A stretch of DNA of 64,000 nucleotides from Pyronema omphalodes. Lineage: Eukaryota > Ascomycota > Pezizomycetes > Pezizales > Pyronemataceae. Made by a program: the position numbers and the translations under genes. The stretch lies in contig JAJJXM010000057.1 of NCBI GenBank assembly GCA_024516155.1, forward strand, positions 186,001 through 250,000, in the 5' to 3' direction. Of this stretch, positions 37,901 to 48,800 are shown in pieces (within the stretch, counting starts at the first letter, position 1; every line of letters starts with the position of its first letter). The notes beneath the pieces were generated by a model. The model did not search any database, was not told the DNA's origin, and saw only the letters and a list, made by a program, of their open reading frames with translations.

Positions 37901-38741
37901 TACAAACCATCTGCGTCTAGTGGTATCCATACATGTTACAATCCAGTAATCTTGAATTGTTGCACCGTCCCATACATCTCACGAACCAGTAATCTTGAAT
38001 TGTTATACTCTCCGTCCCAAATATCGTGCACGATCCAATAATCTTGAATCATTACTCTGTATCATCATAGCCAGCGGCGAACGCCACAGCAACGCAACGA
38101 ACGCAGCGTCAAGAGCACACGGAAAGGGAACCAAAGGCAGCGAGCCCAGATAAAGTTACCTCCGAGCCCAGATAGTCACTGCCCAGGGCCCATAAACTTA
38201 CCAACGACCCGTGCTGTCTGGTTACAACCACACCGAGCAATATCATCGATACAAAAGACGACCCCACAGCAGAGTGAGAGGGACGGCAGTGTTAATCCCA
38301 ACCACTAAATTACAGAAAAATCACAACTACCCGGAGTCGACTCGTCCACTCTCCTACGTAAATCACCTACCTGACTGGATTACGGACGCAGTTACAACAT
38401 AAAACACGTCTATACCTTACCATACTGCCAGGATTAACTGGCGTGGGAAGGCAGAAGCAAAAGATAACTACGTTCACCAGAGCCAACGGGCGATAATTCT
38501 TGTACGTTCTTCCTCCCCAACTAAACCTCATCCCTCACTTCCCCTCCACACTACTTCTCTCCCTCCTCGCTCCTCCTTCCTTTCCCTCTACACGCTTCTC
38601 GTCACACATGCAACCTATCATCCTTACCCGACACTTCGACTCTACGTAGCATCGGCCCCTCCCTAACCTATTTAAAAGAACCCCAGGACCCACATCACCT
38701 GTGCGCCACTGCTTGTTACAATCGATATCCAACACAACGCC
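34931..38741. other. AT-rich intergenic interval before sts1
   Basis: No gene supported. Contains short arrays at 35418-35463 (CATAT type) and 36205-36246 (ACTGATAT) and CA/CT-rich DNA at 38480-38700 that is probably the sts1 promoter. Short open frames at 36527-37015 and 37560-37892 show no recognised domain. Confidence 0.5.
36205..36246. repeat. ACTGATAT octamer array
   Basis: About five perfect tandem copies of an 8-bp unit. Confidence 0.9.
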
Positions 38742-39662
38742 ATGAGCACACTCATGAACCCTCAGCCCTTTCCTCTTCACAACTCACCTATGCATTCACG
38801 ACCTCGCGCCGGTTCGTATCAAGTCCTCTTATCTTTACATTCTACTAACCTCGTGTTTTTAGGTGGCAAAAAGCGCAAAGCCGAAGATGAGCCCCTCACC
38901 GAGCCGCGAAGCTACGACAGCGACATGGACCACCAAATGACCCCGATTCCTCAAGCGCGTACAATCAAAAAACCGCGATCGAACGTAGTATCCGGACGAC
39001 CTTTACCTCTTTCACGGCTTTTAGAAAATGTCGACTCCGAAACTGTTAAAAATATCTTAAAAACCGTCGTAGACCGTCATCCGGAACTTCTTAAAGAAGT
39101 AACAGAGCTAGCCCCTAGACCAACTCCCCAGTGTGCTCTTACTACCCTTCAGAATTATGAAAAGGCATACCGTCATGCTTTTCCCTATGGAGGAAATGTA
39201 CAGAGCGATTATCACCATAACAGAGTTCGTCCGGCTTTGAATTACCTCCTGGATGCTTTGAGCGACTACACACCTCACTTTCTACCCCCACATGAGGCTC
39301 AGCATTCAGTCTCCTTGGAATTCTTGGACGGTGCGACCCAAATTATTCACCGTCTACCGGAATGGGATAATCCCCTTCACAACGTATCGAAACAGACGGC
39401 CTACGAAGAGATTGCAAAGGCGTGGATATTGGTGATTGAAGAGTCGGGAAAGAAAGGAGCTGGAATTACATTGCAGTATGGTGGCTGGGATACGAAAATT
39501 GCAAAGCATAATCAGGAGTCAGGAGGTCGGTTGGAATCGGTTGTTGAGGCTATTCGTCAGACACTTCAGTATGGGGGTTTGCAGGAACAACGACAGACGC
39601 AACGAACTGGGCTTAGCTACTCGTGGAATACCCAGCAGAATAGCGGTTTGAGAGCATGGTAG
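38742..39662 (+). CDS. sts1: Nuclear proteasome tethering factor Sts1/Cut8
   Basis: Two exons, 38742-38811 and 38863-39662, split by a 51-nt intron (GTTCGT donor, CTAAC branch, TTTTAG acceptor); 289 residues. The intron is in frame and stop-free, so an unspliced read would look intact; removing it restores RAGGKKRKAED. A basic N-terminus (KKRKAEDE) resembles a nuclear signal. The Cut8 signature follows: LPLSRLLENVDSETVKNIL, LKTVVDRHPELL, then helical AFPYGG..., RVRPALNYLLDALSDYTPHFLPP and LPEWDNPLHN. Family members bind the proteasome through Lys-rich N-terminal residues and hold it at the nuclear envelope, which is needed for timely mitotic degradation and DNA repair. The Gln/Arg-rich C-terminus after residue ~260 is less conserved. 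Confidence 0.9.
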   Translation: MSTLMNPQPFPLHNSPMHSRPRAGSYQVLLSLHSTNLVFLGGKKRKAEDEPLTEPRSYDSDMDHQMTPIPQARTIKKPRSNVVSGRPLPLSRLLENVDSETVKNILKTVVDRHPELLKEVTELAPRPTPQCALTTLQNYEKAYRHAFPYGGNVQSDYHHNRVRPALNYLLDALSDYTPHFLPPHEAQHSVSLEFLDGATQIIHRLPEWDNPLHNVSKQTAYEEIAKAWILVIEESGKKGAGITLQYGGWDTKIAKHNQESGGRLESVVEAIRQTLQYGGLQEQRQTQRTGLSYSWNTQQNSGLRAW

Positions 39663-40029
39663 ACGTGGTAGACGTGGTAGTGGTGCTGGAAAGGTGGAAG
39701 GATAATTGGGGGTGAATAGTCGGATCTGAATCATGGAATGACGGAAAAGAAGGGGCTCGACAGTCGAGAAAGTCGGCGGAAGATGGAAAGGTTAACGACG
39801 CTAGGGAAACTTGTAAATTCGGTTCAGGCCAGACAATCTGATTTATCTAGTCCAGCATGCAAAACTAATTCAGCAAAGAGAGAAGGAAGATTGGATTAAA
39901 GAAAGAGGAGGAGGAAGAAGGAAGCAAGCAAGGAAGGAAGGAAGAAGGAAACAGGAGATGTTTGATACAGAGAAGGGAAAGGGTTCATTATCACCACAAG
40001 GTCCATAACTCGGCGAACGGGGTGGTTTA

Positions 40030-40560
40030 GTTTGTTTGTTTGGTTTGGTTGCTTTTGTTTTTGTTTTGTTTATTTCTGCTTTTCTGCTTTTTGTTGTCGC
40101 TATTGTGTGTGTTCTGTGTTTTTTTTTTTCCACTTTTCTTTTTTTTTTTTTTCATTTCTTTTTTTTTCTCCTTTTCATAAACTCTTGCATACGGTCTGTG
40201 TGTATCTATCATGATGATGAGCCGTCGGGTTTGCTCTTCATATCAGGTGTCATTGTGGTGTCATTTTGCTTTCTGTTTCTGTTTCTGTCTGTCTGTGTTT
40301 TTTTTTTTACCTCCTTGTTGGTTGATTTCCTTTTCCCTTCCTTTCTCCTGTTTTGTTAACATCATCCTGTCTTTGATTTTTCCCTTCTTCTCTCCTTCTT
40401 TCTTTCTTTCTTTCTTTTTTTTTTTTTCTTTTCCTTTTGTACTTTACTTTGTACTACGCTGCTTTGCTTGGTCTTTACTACTTGGTCTTGTTCCTGTGAA
40501 GTATATCCTCTTCAATCTCATTATAGTTTTTTTTTTTTTTCCTGTCCCTGATTGATTGAT
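40030..40560 (+). other. T-rich tract downstream of sts1
   Basis: About 530 nt dominated by T with C and G and very little A on the + strand, including several runs of ten or more T. It starts about 370 nt after the sts1 stop. Open frames here encode only Phe/Ser/Leu runs. It may relate to 3'-end formation or be an expanded polypyrimidine tract. Confidence 0.6.
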
Positions 40561-41131
40561 TGATTGATTGAGTTTGGATATTACCTAGCTGTTCTTGTAC
40601 TGTTGCTGGTGTTTGTACTGTTGATGTGCTGTGCTATGCTGTGATGCTGTGCTGTGCTATGCTGTGATGCTGTGCTGTGCTATGCTGTGATGCTATTTGC
40701 TGTGCTGGGTTAATGTAAATTTACCCTTTAAATGGCTTTCCAGAGGCTATACTTTTTTATGGGTTATACTTTTCTTCTTCCTCTTCTTCTTCTTCTTCTT
40801 CTGCTGCTGCTGATATTGTTATGAGTCTTGTTATGAGTCTTGTTGTTTCGAGTGATGGCTGTTGCTGAGTCTGGGCCTGAGTCTTGTTTCTGAGTCTGGG
40901 CCTGAGTATGATTCCGATGACTGTTGCTGTTGCTGTTGTGCAAGATTGTCTACCTTACCTTATACATACATACCTTATACATACATACCTTATACACCTT
41001 ATACATCTCTTTGATGGGGACTGATATATATATATATATACACGCTGTATTGTAGTGAGGTGTACTGTAGTGAGGTGTATTTTATTGCAGTGAGGTGTAG
41101 TGTAGTGAAGTGAGGTGTAGTATATTATTCT

Positions 41132-41510
41132 AGTCTTTTACTCATTTTTATTTTTATTTATTTTTTTATTTCAATCATACGTCCGATCGAGGCCTATAAG
41201 GCCTATGCGGGTAAAGCAACTTGTACAACCATTTTTCCTGTCCTCGAGACCGAAGTCTCCTAATGAGGCGCCCTAATCTCCTACACCCATTAACCCAACC
41301 ATTCCACCAACACTTGTCTATACCTAAGGAGGCATAGATCAGGACAGCGTGACCACTAATCCTGAGCACCGGGTAAACCTCCCTGAGGACAAACCCCGGT
41401 AACCAAGCAATACCTGTGGGAGCGACACAGGATTCGAACCCGTGGTATTTGCGCAGTTGCAGGGAGTTATACCACTACACTACTGGGGCCGCCCCCAGTC
41501 TTTTACTCAT
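41132..41510 (-). mobile_element. tRNA-derived SINE with 14-bp target-site duplication
   Basis: A short retroposon on the minus strand. Both ends carry the same 14 bp, AGTCTTTTACTCAT, at 41132-41145 and 41497-41510. The body (41496 down to 41146, ~351 bp) begins with a tRNA-like head: an A-box-like TAGTGTAGTGG near 41484-41474 and a perfect B box GGTTCGAATCC near 41443-41433, both RNA polymerase III promoter elements. The acceptor arms do not pair, so it is not a working tRNA. An unrelated body of ~230 bp follows, then an A-rich tail (AAATAAAAATAAAAA, seen as T-rich on the + strand at 41146-41172). Head, tail and duplication together fit LINE-driven insertion. No partner LINE is in the window. 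Confidence 0.85.
41433..41484 (-). promoter_or_regulatory. Internal Pol III A and B boxes of the SINE
   Basis: TAGTGTAGTGG fits the TRGYNNAGYNGG A-box pattern and GGTTCGAATCC matches the B box exactly; their spacing of about 30 nt is that of a tRNA gene. Confidence 0.8.
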
Positions 41511-41765
41511 GGTTATGGTTGTGGTTATGGTTATGACTTCGACGAGTGACGTGCGGCGTGCGGTGTGCGGTTTGTGTGGATACTTATGGAATGGAATATA
41601 TCCAAGCAGATTGAAACTGAATGGAATGGAATAAAAAAACGGATTAAGATGGAGTAATGGAGTAATGGAGTAATGGAGTAAAATGGAGTGGAATATGTAT
41701 ATTTGAATTGTTTTTTTGTGGTTGTTGTTGTAGTGGTCGTGGGGGAGGGTGGGGTTTCTTTTAAA

Positions 41766-41937
41766 GATTGATTGAAAGTTGATTGAAGGCTGATTGAAGG
41801 TTGATTGAAGGTTGATTGAAGGTTGATTGAAGGTTGATTGAAGGTTGATTGAAGGTTGATTGAAGGTTAATTGAAGGTTGATTGAAAGTTGATTGAAGGT
41901 TGATTGAAGGTTGATTGAAGGTTGATTGAAAGTTGAT
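41766..41937. repeat. 11-bp TTGATTGAAGG array
   Basis: About fifteen copies of an 11-bp unit with occasional AAAGTT or TTAATT variants. Confidence 0.95.
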
Positions 41938-42963
41938 CAAAATGATGTGGTAGAATATCGTAGGATAGAGTATTGTAGTGATAGGATTGGATTGGATTAA
42001 ATGTGGTATTCAAGAAAAAAAGGATATGGAAATAGAAATATATAAATGGTTTTTTATTTCGATAAGTAGTTCTTGATTTGGGGGGGGGGGGGGGGGTTAT
42101 TTAATAGAATATGTTGAGCTGCTATTTTGATATATAGGCTATATTGATATGCTATATTCTCTGGGTAATCTGGAGACTCCGTCTATATCGATTATGCTAT
42201 ATGCTATATGGTTTATTTGCTATATCTACGGGGTATGTTCTGGATGATTTAGATGATTTAGATGATTGGTTTGCTTTAGATGTTTGGTTTGCTTTATGCC
42301 ATATGGTTAATTCAATCATCGGTATGGCCTTCTTCTCTTGTTTTAGTTTTCCATGATTGTTTGTTTTCCTCTTTTGTACACATAAAATGAATAACCTCAT
42401 TTCTTTTGTTTTGGGATTTTCTTCTACATAAAGATTCGGGTCATCAGGTTCTCGGCTGTGGTTTTAGAGATTCTTATATTCAGAGGAAGTTCTTTCTTTT
42501 GATTTTCCTGTTCCTGGTAAGACTTACAACTTGTAACCTAAACAAGGAAGCAAGGAAGAAACTATCGATTATCGACGGTTATCGATAGTTATTTGTACCG
42601 TCATTATGGGGGATGGAATTTATGTATATTCTCTTTTTTTTGTTTTTTTTTTGAGAATAAGAGGATTATTAATTTGGAGAACTGCAGTAGATGGAGTAGA
42701 TGAAGTAAAAGGAGTAAACAGAATAAATACAGGATGCAAAAAAAAGTAGCAAGAAATAAAAATAAAAAAAGGCGTAAATAAACTAATTTTCGTTACATTA
42801 TCATAGGCTAGGCTAGAGTGATATGAGAATTCTCCGAATCCCCCCACATTCTTTCAGCTAGTTTTTACTTTTATCAACTCTTTACAAATAACACCATTTT
42901 TTCTTCTACCTGATCTCTCTTTTATTAGATTCAGAGGAGGATATGTCATAAGATGATATACCC

Positions 42964-44018
42964 TTAAAAAAGTACACCACTTACAACTCCCGCAACCCAA
43001 GCTAATGGATCAAGTCCCTCATCATCACCATCTCTCTTTGCTCTAGCTTCCTCTCTTCTACGTTCCTGCTCAGCCTGGAGCATCTTCTCTAATCTTTCTC
43101 TTTCTCTAGCTCTCTTCCTCTTGCCACATTCCTCCTCTTCAGGTTCCTCTTCCTCTGTCTCATCATCACTTTCATCCCCACCCACCGACCATCCGATAAG
43201 TCTATCGACCCATTGTCCTAGCTGGAACGCATTGAGTCCCCACTGCGAAAACTCCTCTTCTTCTTCCTGTTCCTGTTCCGCCCTGGCTCTGGAGATACTG
43301 GCTCTTCTGGATCTTCCCCCGGTTGTGTGAGTGAAGTAATCAGAAGACTCTTCAATTGGACCCCACATGGGCGTTACATGCTCGAGGGAATGGTGATCAC
43401 TTTCGTAGAACTCGGCGGTGAGATCAGGATCGGGATGTTGGGCCACGAGAGAGGTCGATGAGGCACGGGTCGATAACCAGCCTTGGCCTTTGTAGTCGCG
43501 GGATTCCGAGGAGAGGATAGCTCCCGTGCGGGCAAGCCATTCGGAGGAGGAGTTACGTCTGGAGCGGGAGAGGGAGGGGGAACCGGGGAGGTTATGGTAG
43601 CTTGGATTACGGGAGAGAAGGGTTGGAGTTGTGGGTGCCTGGTGATTTGTTAGATATGTTATAGAAAGAGAATATTTGGACTGAACGAGCTGTGGAATGC
43701 TGTGGAATTGCAAGCTACGATGCAATCCCACTACTCAACGCCACCAGAATGTTCGCATCATGACATCACCATCGTTACTATCACCCCCGCTTGCCGGTAC
43801 TAAGCACAAAGGAAATAACTCACAGAAACCCCGGCAATGTAACTTGAAGTTCTAATAGCACCTCCACGGGATCTCGCAAGCTTATTAGGCTTGCTAAAAT
43901 CCTCATCCGTAAGCTGGATTGTCATAGGCGTCAACGACATCTGGGAGAAATTGATATTTCCGGTATTGCGGCGAGAGTGCCTACGACTCGAAGGATGAGA
44001 GGGAGCAGCTGAATTCAT
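42964..44018 (-). CDS. Hypothetical Ser/Arg- and Glu-rich protein (possibly DUF3984)
   Basis: Exons 44018-43824 and 43638-42964, phase 0, separated by a 185-nt intron (GTGAGT...CACCAG); 289 residues. The N-terminus is basic (SSRRHSRRNTGNINF) followed by FSQMSLTPMTIQLTDEDF. The exon junction falls inside SYIAGVSAPTTPTLLSRNPS, a pattern I associate with the fungal DUF3984 family (a Ser-Tyr-x-x-Gly-x-Ser-x-Pro-Thr-Thr-Pro motif), though I am not certain. The middle contains WLARTGAILSSESRDYKGQGWL and GPIEESSDYFT. Around residues 205-235 is a likely helix, LNAFQLGQWVDRLIGW, then an acidic run, a basic coiled coil, and a C-terminus DPLAWVAGVVSGVLF that is hydrophobic. Function unknown; the hydrophobic end could touch a membrane. 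Confidence 0.72.
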
Positions 44019-45323
44019 TTTTGGCGATTTGGTCGATTATGCGATGTCTTAGAACTGCGTGGTTTGCGTGCTCTGCTTCGCTTCCTTCGCGATGGATTGC
44101 TGCGGTTTCAGTCGTCTCGGCCGATGAGTGGTAAAAGAGGAGATGTATGTAGGCTGGCTTGAAACTGCGGGAAACTGTGTTGCAAGATGTCTTGCTTGGT
44201 ATGTAGATTCCCTTTATTGCGAACCTGGAAACTGGGAACTGCGAAATGCGAACTGCGAACTGGTGATCGCCTGAGACTTGCTTCCGCTCGTCTGATGTGG
44301 TGTGTTTGGCTGGGTTGCAATCGCAAGGTACAAGCGATATGAACGTATCAAGCGATAATTGGAGGTAGAAATACGTGAGGGGGGGTTGTATCAAAAGCGG
44401 GTTACACGTGAAGCGGAAACGGGTACCGTATGAAGGCTTCTTAGCCAGAGCTTTGAGAGCTGTGCTCAGCTTTTCGGAGCTCGGCGTAGTAGCGGTTGCG
44501 GCGATGAGCTTTTGTCTACCTAGGGTACTTAGTCACTGCGCATGTGACGGAAGCGAGGTTAGCGTAAGGCTTAAATAGTTGACTTCATAACAGAGCACTC
44601 GAGAGCTTTTGAGATAAGGTGCCATTGGAACACGAAACTCATTCTCGGGATTTCGGTTAACGTTTGCCTCGGAGGATTATGATTCAGAGTGGCGATGAAA
44701 ATTTTATTTTAGCAATATAATTGCGGAGGAGAAAGTACAAAAATGAGATTCCGGTTCTTTGCATGAGCTGCGTTGTCAAAAGGCAGTTTACACAGGATTT
44801 TGATAAACTCCGATTCTCTGACACCCGATAAAATCACGTACAAGCGAAAATAAATAATACGATAGGCCGTTGTTTACGACAACTTTTATAGTAAATTTGA
44901 TGGAAGTATTTATAACGCTTGTTTTCCTTCATACTTGTTCACACGCTGCCTCCATTACCGTTGACCAGCTAACATTATAAACTCTCAGAAAACAATACCG
45001 ACACTATCAAGATATAACTTATATTAAATCTCATGAATGACTGCAAGAATGGCAATGCCTCGCTGACTCTCAGGTACATAACTGATGATCGATAGAACTA
45101 TTTTTGTTCTCATGTGGGCGGTGTCGGCGCTTAATTGATCACATATGCAAGATTCCGAGATATTTGTGATACAGCTATTGTAACGACAAAACCCCCGCCT
45201 CAGCCCTGATAATGCGGTATTCTACCCAGAGTCGAAGACAAGAGGCCAGTTTCAGTCGATTCCAGCTCCTACGCAGCGATAGCGACATTTGACGAAAGGT
45301 TCCGCTCGATACCTCGCTAGACC
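44019..45323. other. Divergent intergenic region upstream of the NLR gene
   Basis: Shared upstream region of two divergent genes. No repeats or extra genes recognised; the stretch 44600-45150 is AT-rich. Confidence 0.6.
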
Positions 45324-48300
45324 ATGAGTGATCCTCTCAGCATCGCTGCCAGCGTTGCAGGATTCCTTAGTCTTGCCATCGAACTTACCAAGATTCTAAG
45401 TGGCTTCATCGGCTGTGTCAAGTCTGCGCCGAAGGCTGCCAGAGATCTTCTTACAGAGATAACTGCTCTATGCAGTGTACTCAACCAACTTACAATACTC
45501 CTGGGGAAAGAGGCTCAGAATCAAGGACACTTTAATCAAGAGTCAGTTCTATCAGCTATAGTTCAACTATGCGGAGAGGAAATAGGTGGCCTACGCAGAA
45601 TGCTCGATAAACATCAGAATGGAAAGCGTTTAATCGAAAGCCTCAAATGGCCCTTTAAAGTAGACGAGTGTCAACAGACGGTTGATAAGTTACACCGGTT
45701 GGTGCAGACAATTGAATTTTCACTTCAGGTTGCGAATTAGTATGTATCTCAGATTGGAACTCCTGTTAAGAGAAGCTTGGAACATCTAACCAGAGTAGTA
45801 ATCTTCTATCCGATTCCTCCTCAACGGTATTGGCTCGTTTAGAGGAAGAGAAGCATAAAATCTTAGCTGTCCTAAGCATTGTTACGGAAGTCTCACAATC
45901 CACAACAGAGCTGAATGACATGCTTCGTGGAATGAAAAACATGATGCAAACCAAATTCGAAGGTTAGAATCTACAATGAAGAATTAAGATGAAGTCCTAA
46001 CAATAACATGTAGGTGATGATCTCAATGACATTATGCAATGGTTATCCCCGTTGGAGCCTCATCAACGTCATGCGGATATCGCAACACAGCGTCTTCCAA
46101 ACACTGGTGAATGGTTCTTACAACTGGAGGACTTTAAAGATTGGTGTGACAGTGACATTGGAGGGGATTCTGGAATGGTCTTTACCTGTTATGGAATTCC
46201 GGGTGCTGGAAAGACCATGATTAGGTATTTATGCATCGTATACTCCTATAGCTCATATTTTTGACTGGTATACAGCTCTGTCATCATCGACTATTTGACC
46301 AAAAACGCAGGACAGGGAGATAAAAACTGCGTATCATGTCTGTATTTCGATTATCGTGACGAAGTCCAACGGCACCTATCACCAGTCAACATGGTCGGTG
46401 CACTATTGAAGCAGGCTCTGAGCACTTTCTCCGCCGTTCCTAATAGTGTCATTGACGCCCTGAAGAAAAAGAGAAAAGAGTTTCCAGTACTTACACTACC
46501 TGGTGCATTGGAACTTTTGCAGATAGCATTGGAGAATTTCGACACAACATATATCTGTATTGATGCACTGGACGAATGCAAAGACGAATATCAGATGGAG
46601 TTTCTTCGGTCAATCAGCAAGATATTAAATCCTTCGACGAAAGTTTTCATTACCGCAAGACATACAGTCAAGAATATAATAGACAAAAACCTTATTCGCC
46701 CATCGACAATAACCATAACTATGGAACTGGAAGCAAACCCGAGTGATATCCGCATGTTTATCGCGGATAAAATCAGTAAAGACGCCGAGGATATGGAAAT
46801 GACAGACGAATTCAAGGAAGAGATTATGGAGACTATTCTTAGCTCCACCGGTGGAATGTAAGATTCAAATCCTTATCTGACTAAAATACGACTAACCATC
46901 AATGTTCTTCAGGTTCCTGCTGCCTGCTCTTCAGATACAGACAGTTCTCGATGAAACTACGGTCAAAAAGCGACGAAAGGCACTTAAGACAATGCCCAAA
47001 GAACTCACCGAAGCCTATGGTGGTATTATCGAAAGAATTAGACGACAATCCAAAGGCAGAGTACGACAAGCCATGGAAGTCTTAAAATGGACATTCCTAT
47101 CCGAGAGGCCATTATCTACAATCGAGCTGCGGCATGCTCTTTCGGTTACCCCAAAAGACACCGATTTTGATATTGAGGATCTACCTACCGAGAACTCCTT
47201 GATAAATTGCTGTCTGGGCCTTGTAACCATTGTGGTGAAAGATGGGGTTCCCACTGTGCGTTTAGTTCACAAGTCACTCCAAGAGTATTTCGAAAGTGAA
47301 CAAGAAATTCTTTTCAGAAATGGTCATAGGGAAATTGCCATGATCTGCTTTACCTACATTGGCTTCAGATTTGCAGATGAATTAAAAGACCTCGATTTCA
47401 TTGAAGTCCTCGAGTATTTGGAGTTTCTTGAATACGCAGTTTTCACTTGGGGCTATCATGTCAAAGAGCAATATCTGGAGCCCGCCGACGAAAAATTCGC
47501 AGTGAGTGTTTTAAAACGCAACTTTGAAGTACCAGGATTTTCGCCTTCTGAGGACTCGGAGGACAATGATTCTAATTCCCAAAACCATATCGACGAAGGC
47601 TCAAGACTATACATATGGAAATATTTCGTTGTAAAACCAAAAGAACCCTTCAAACATTGGCAATTGTCTTGGATCCATCTACAGACTCAATGGAATTCAA
47701 AGACACCTCTTCACCTGTTATTTAACAACAACATCGGCATCCAACACCTCGAAGCAGGGAATGAGTTTGGACTTACTGCGTTTATGTTAGCCGTAGAATT
47801 CCAGCATCCTGAAACCGTGGAGCTCTTCTTACAACGATCGGATATCAACTTTAATGCAGCGAATGACACTGGTCGTAGAGCTTTACATTTGATAATCGGT
47901 TCTCGAGATCACGATATCAATGCAGCACGTCGCGTTGTAGAGCTATTACTTCAACGGCCCGACATCGAGGTCAATTGCCAGACCATTTCCGGAAAATCTC
48001 CGCTTCATCAAGCCACAAAATTCGAGATGGAACTATTGCTTAAACGACCCGACATTAATGTTAACATCCGGAATATCGATGGCGAGACACCATTATTCCG
48101 CGCCGACACCGAAATGGCTAGAATGTTACTAGAACGGGAGGATACCAACGTCAACGTGCAAAAGGATGATGGTATGACGCCATTGATTCGTGCTATTATG
48201 GCCGGAAACATCGATATTGTTGATATGCTTGTTCTACGACGGGACCTCGATCCAAATCTACAGAATCGAAGTAGTGCAACAAGTACAACAGGTGCAACAC

Positions 48301-48800
48301 CACTTTATTTTGCAACAGTCAAAGCAAATATCGACATCATGAACCTTTTATTTGAACGACCAGATCTCGATGTCAATTGTGGAACTGTAAGCGGTTCTAC
48401 ACCATTACATGTAGCGTGTAGTCAGGGGAAACTCCCTGTTATTCAGAAATTGTTGGAGCATCCGGAAATCAATGTCAATGCACAGGATTTAACGAATATG
48501 GATACACCGGTTCATGTGGCTTTGAAACGTGGGCATCATGATGTTGCGAAGATTTTACTGGAGCACCCAGATATTGATGTTTACTGCGAAAATTTTGAGG
48601 GTGAAACCCCACTGTCGTTGGCAACTTCGCTGGGGATTGACTTCGTGGTTGTTGATCGTCAAAACAACAAGCCGGAATACAATTCGAAATCAGGAGGAGA
48701 TGAAGAGGGAAGCCCAGAAGATGAAGTATCGTTGCATAGTGGAGATACCGATATGGAAGCAACTGAACCGGAATTATTAGAGGGTGCATCGCAATGTTGA
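45324..48800 (+). CDS. NLR-like receptor: HeLo-like, NACHT, ankyrin repeats
   Basis: Five exons: 45324-45739, 45799-45962, 46014-46224, 46276-46857, 46913-48800, all in frame, 1086 residues. The N-terminus MSDPLSIAASVAGFLSLAIE is typical of the fungal HeLo-like domain found at the front of STAND proteins, continuing as helices to ~190. The NACHT core has Walker A YGIPGAGKTMI (~residue 255) and Walker B TYICIDALDEC (~360), then TKVFITARH (sensor 1). A winged-helix-like region with LVHKSLQEYF follows at ~560-580. From ~720 to ~1035 lie about nine ankyrin repeats with the periodic pattern LLLxRPDIxVN...GxTPLH. In this family ligand binding to the repeats drives NTP-dependent oligomerisation; HeLo-type domains can act in membrane-directed cell death and incompatibility. 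Role in allorecognition or immunity is inferred from architecture. Introns are 51-59 nt. The gene looks intact. Confidence 0.92.

Larger units (their letters stand above)
39663..42963. other. Intergenic: T-rich tract, SINE and minisatellites
   Basis: No protein gene. 40030-40560 is very T-rich on the + strand. 40617-40700 is a TGCTGTGCTATGCTGTGA-type repeat, 41040-41120 a GTAGTGAGGTGTA-type repeat, and a run of G sits at ~42080-42096. The SINE and the 11-bp array are listed separately. Confidence 0.6.

Noticed and set aside
40032..40555. Hydrophobic Phe-rich plus-strand frames that look like membrane proteins
   Set aside because: Low-complexity T-rich DNA; the hydrophobicity is a compositional artefact.
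41416..41500. Minus-strand tRNA gene
   Set aside because: A and B boxes are present but acceptor and anticodon arms do not pair; part of the SINE.
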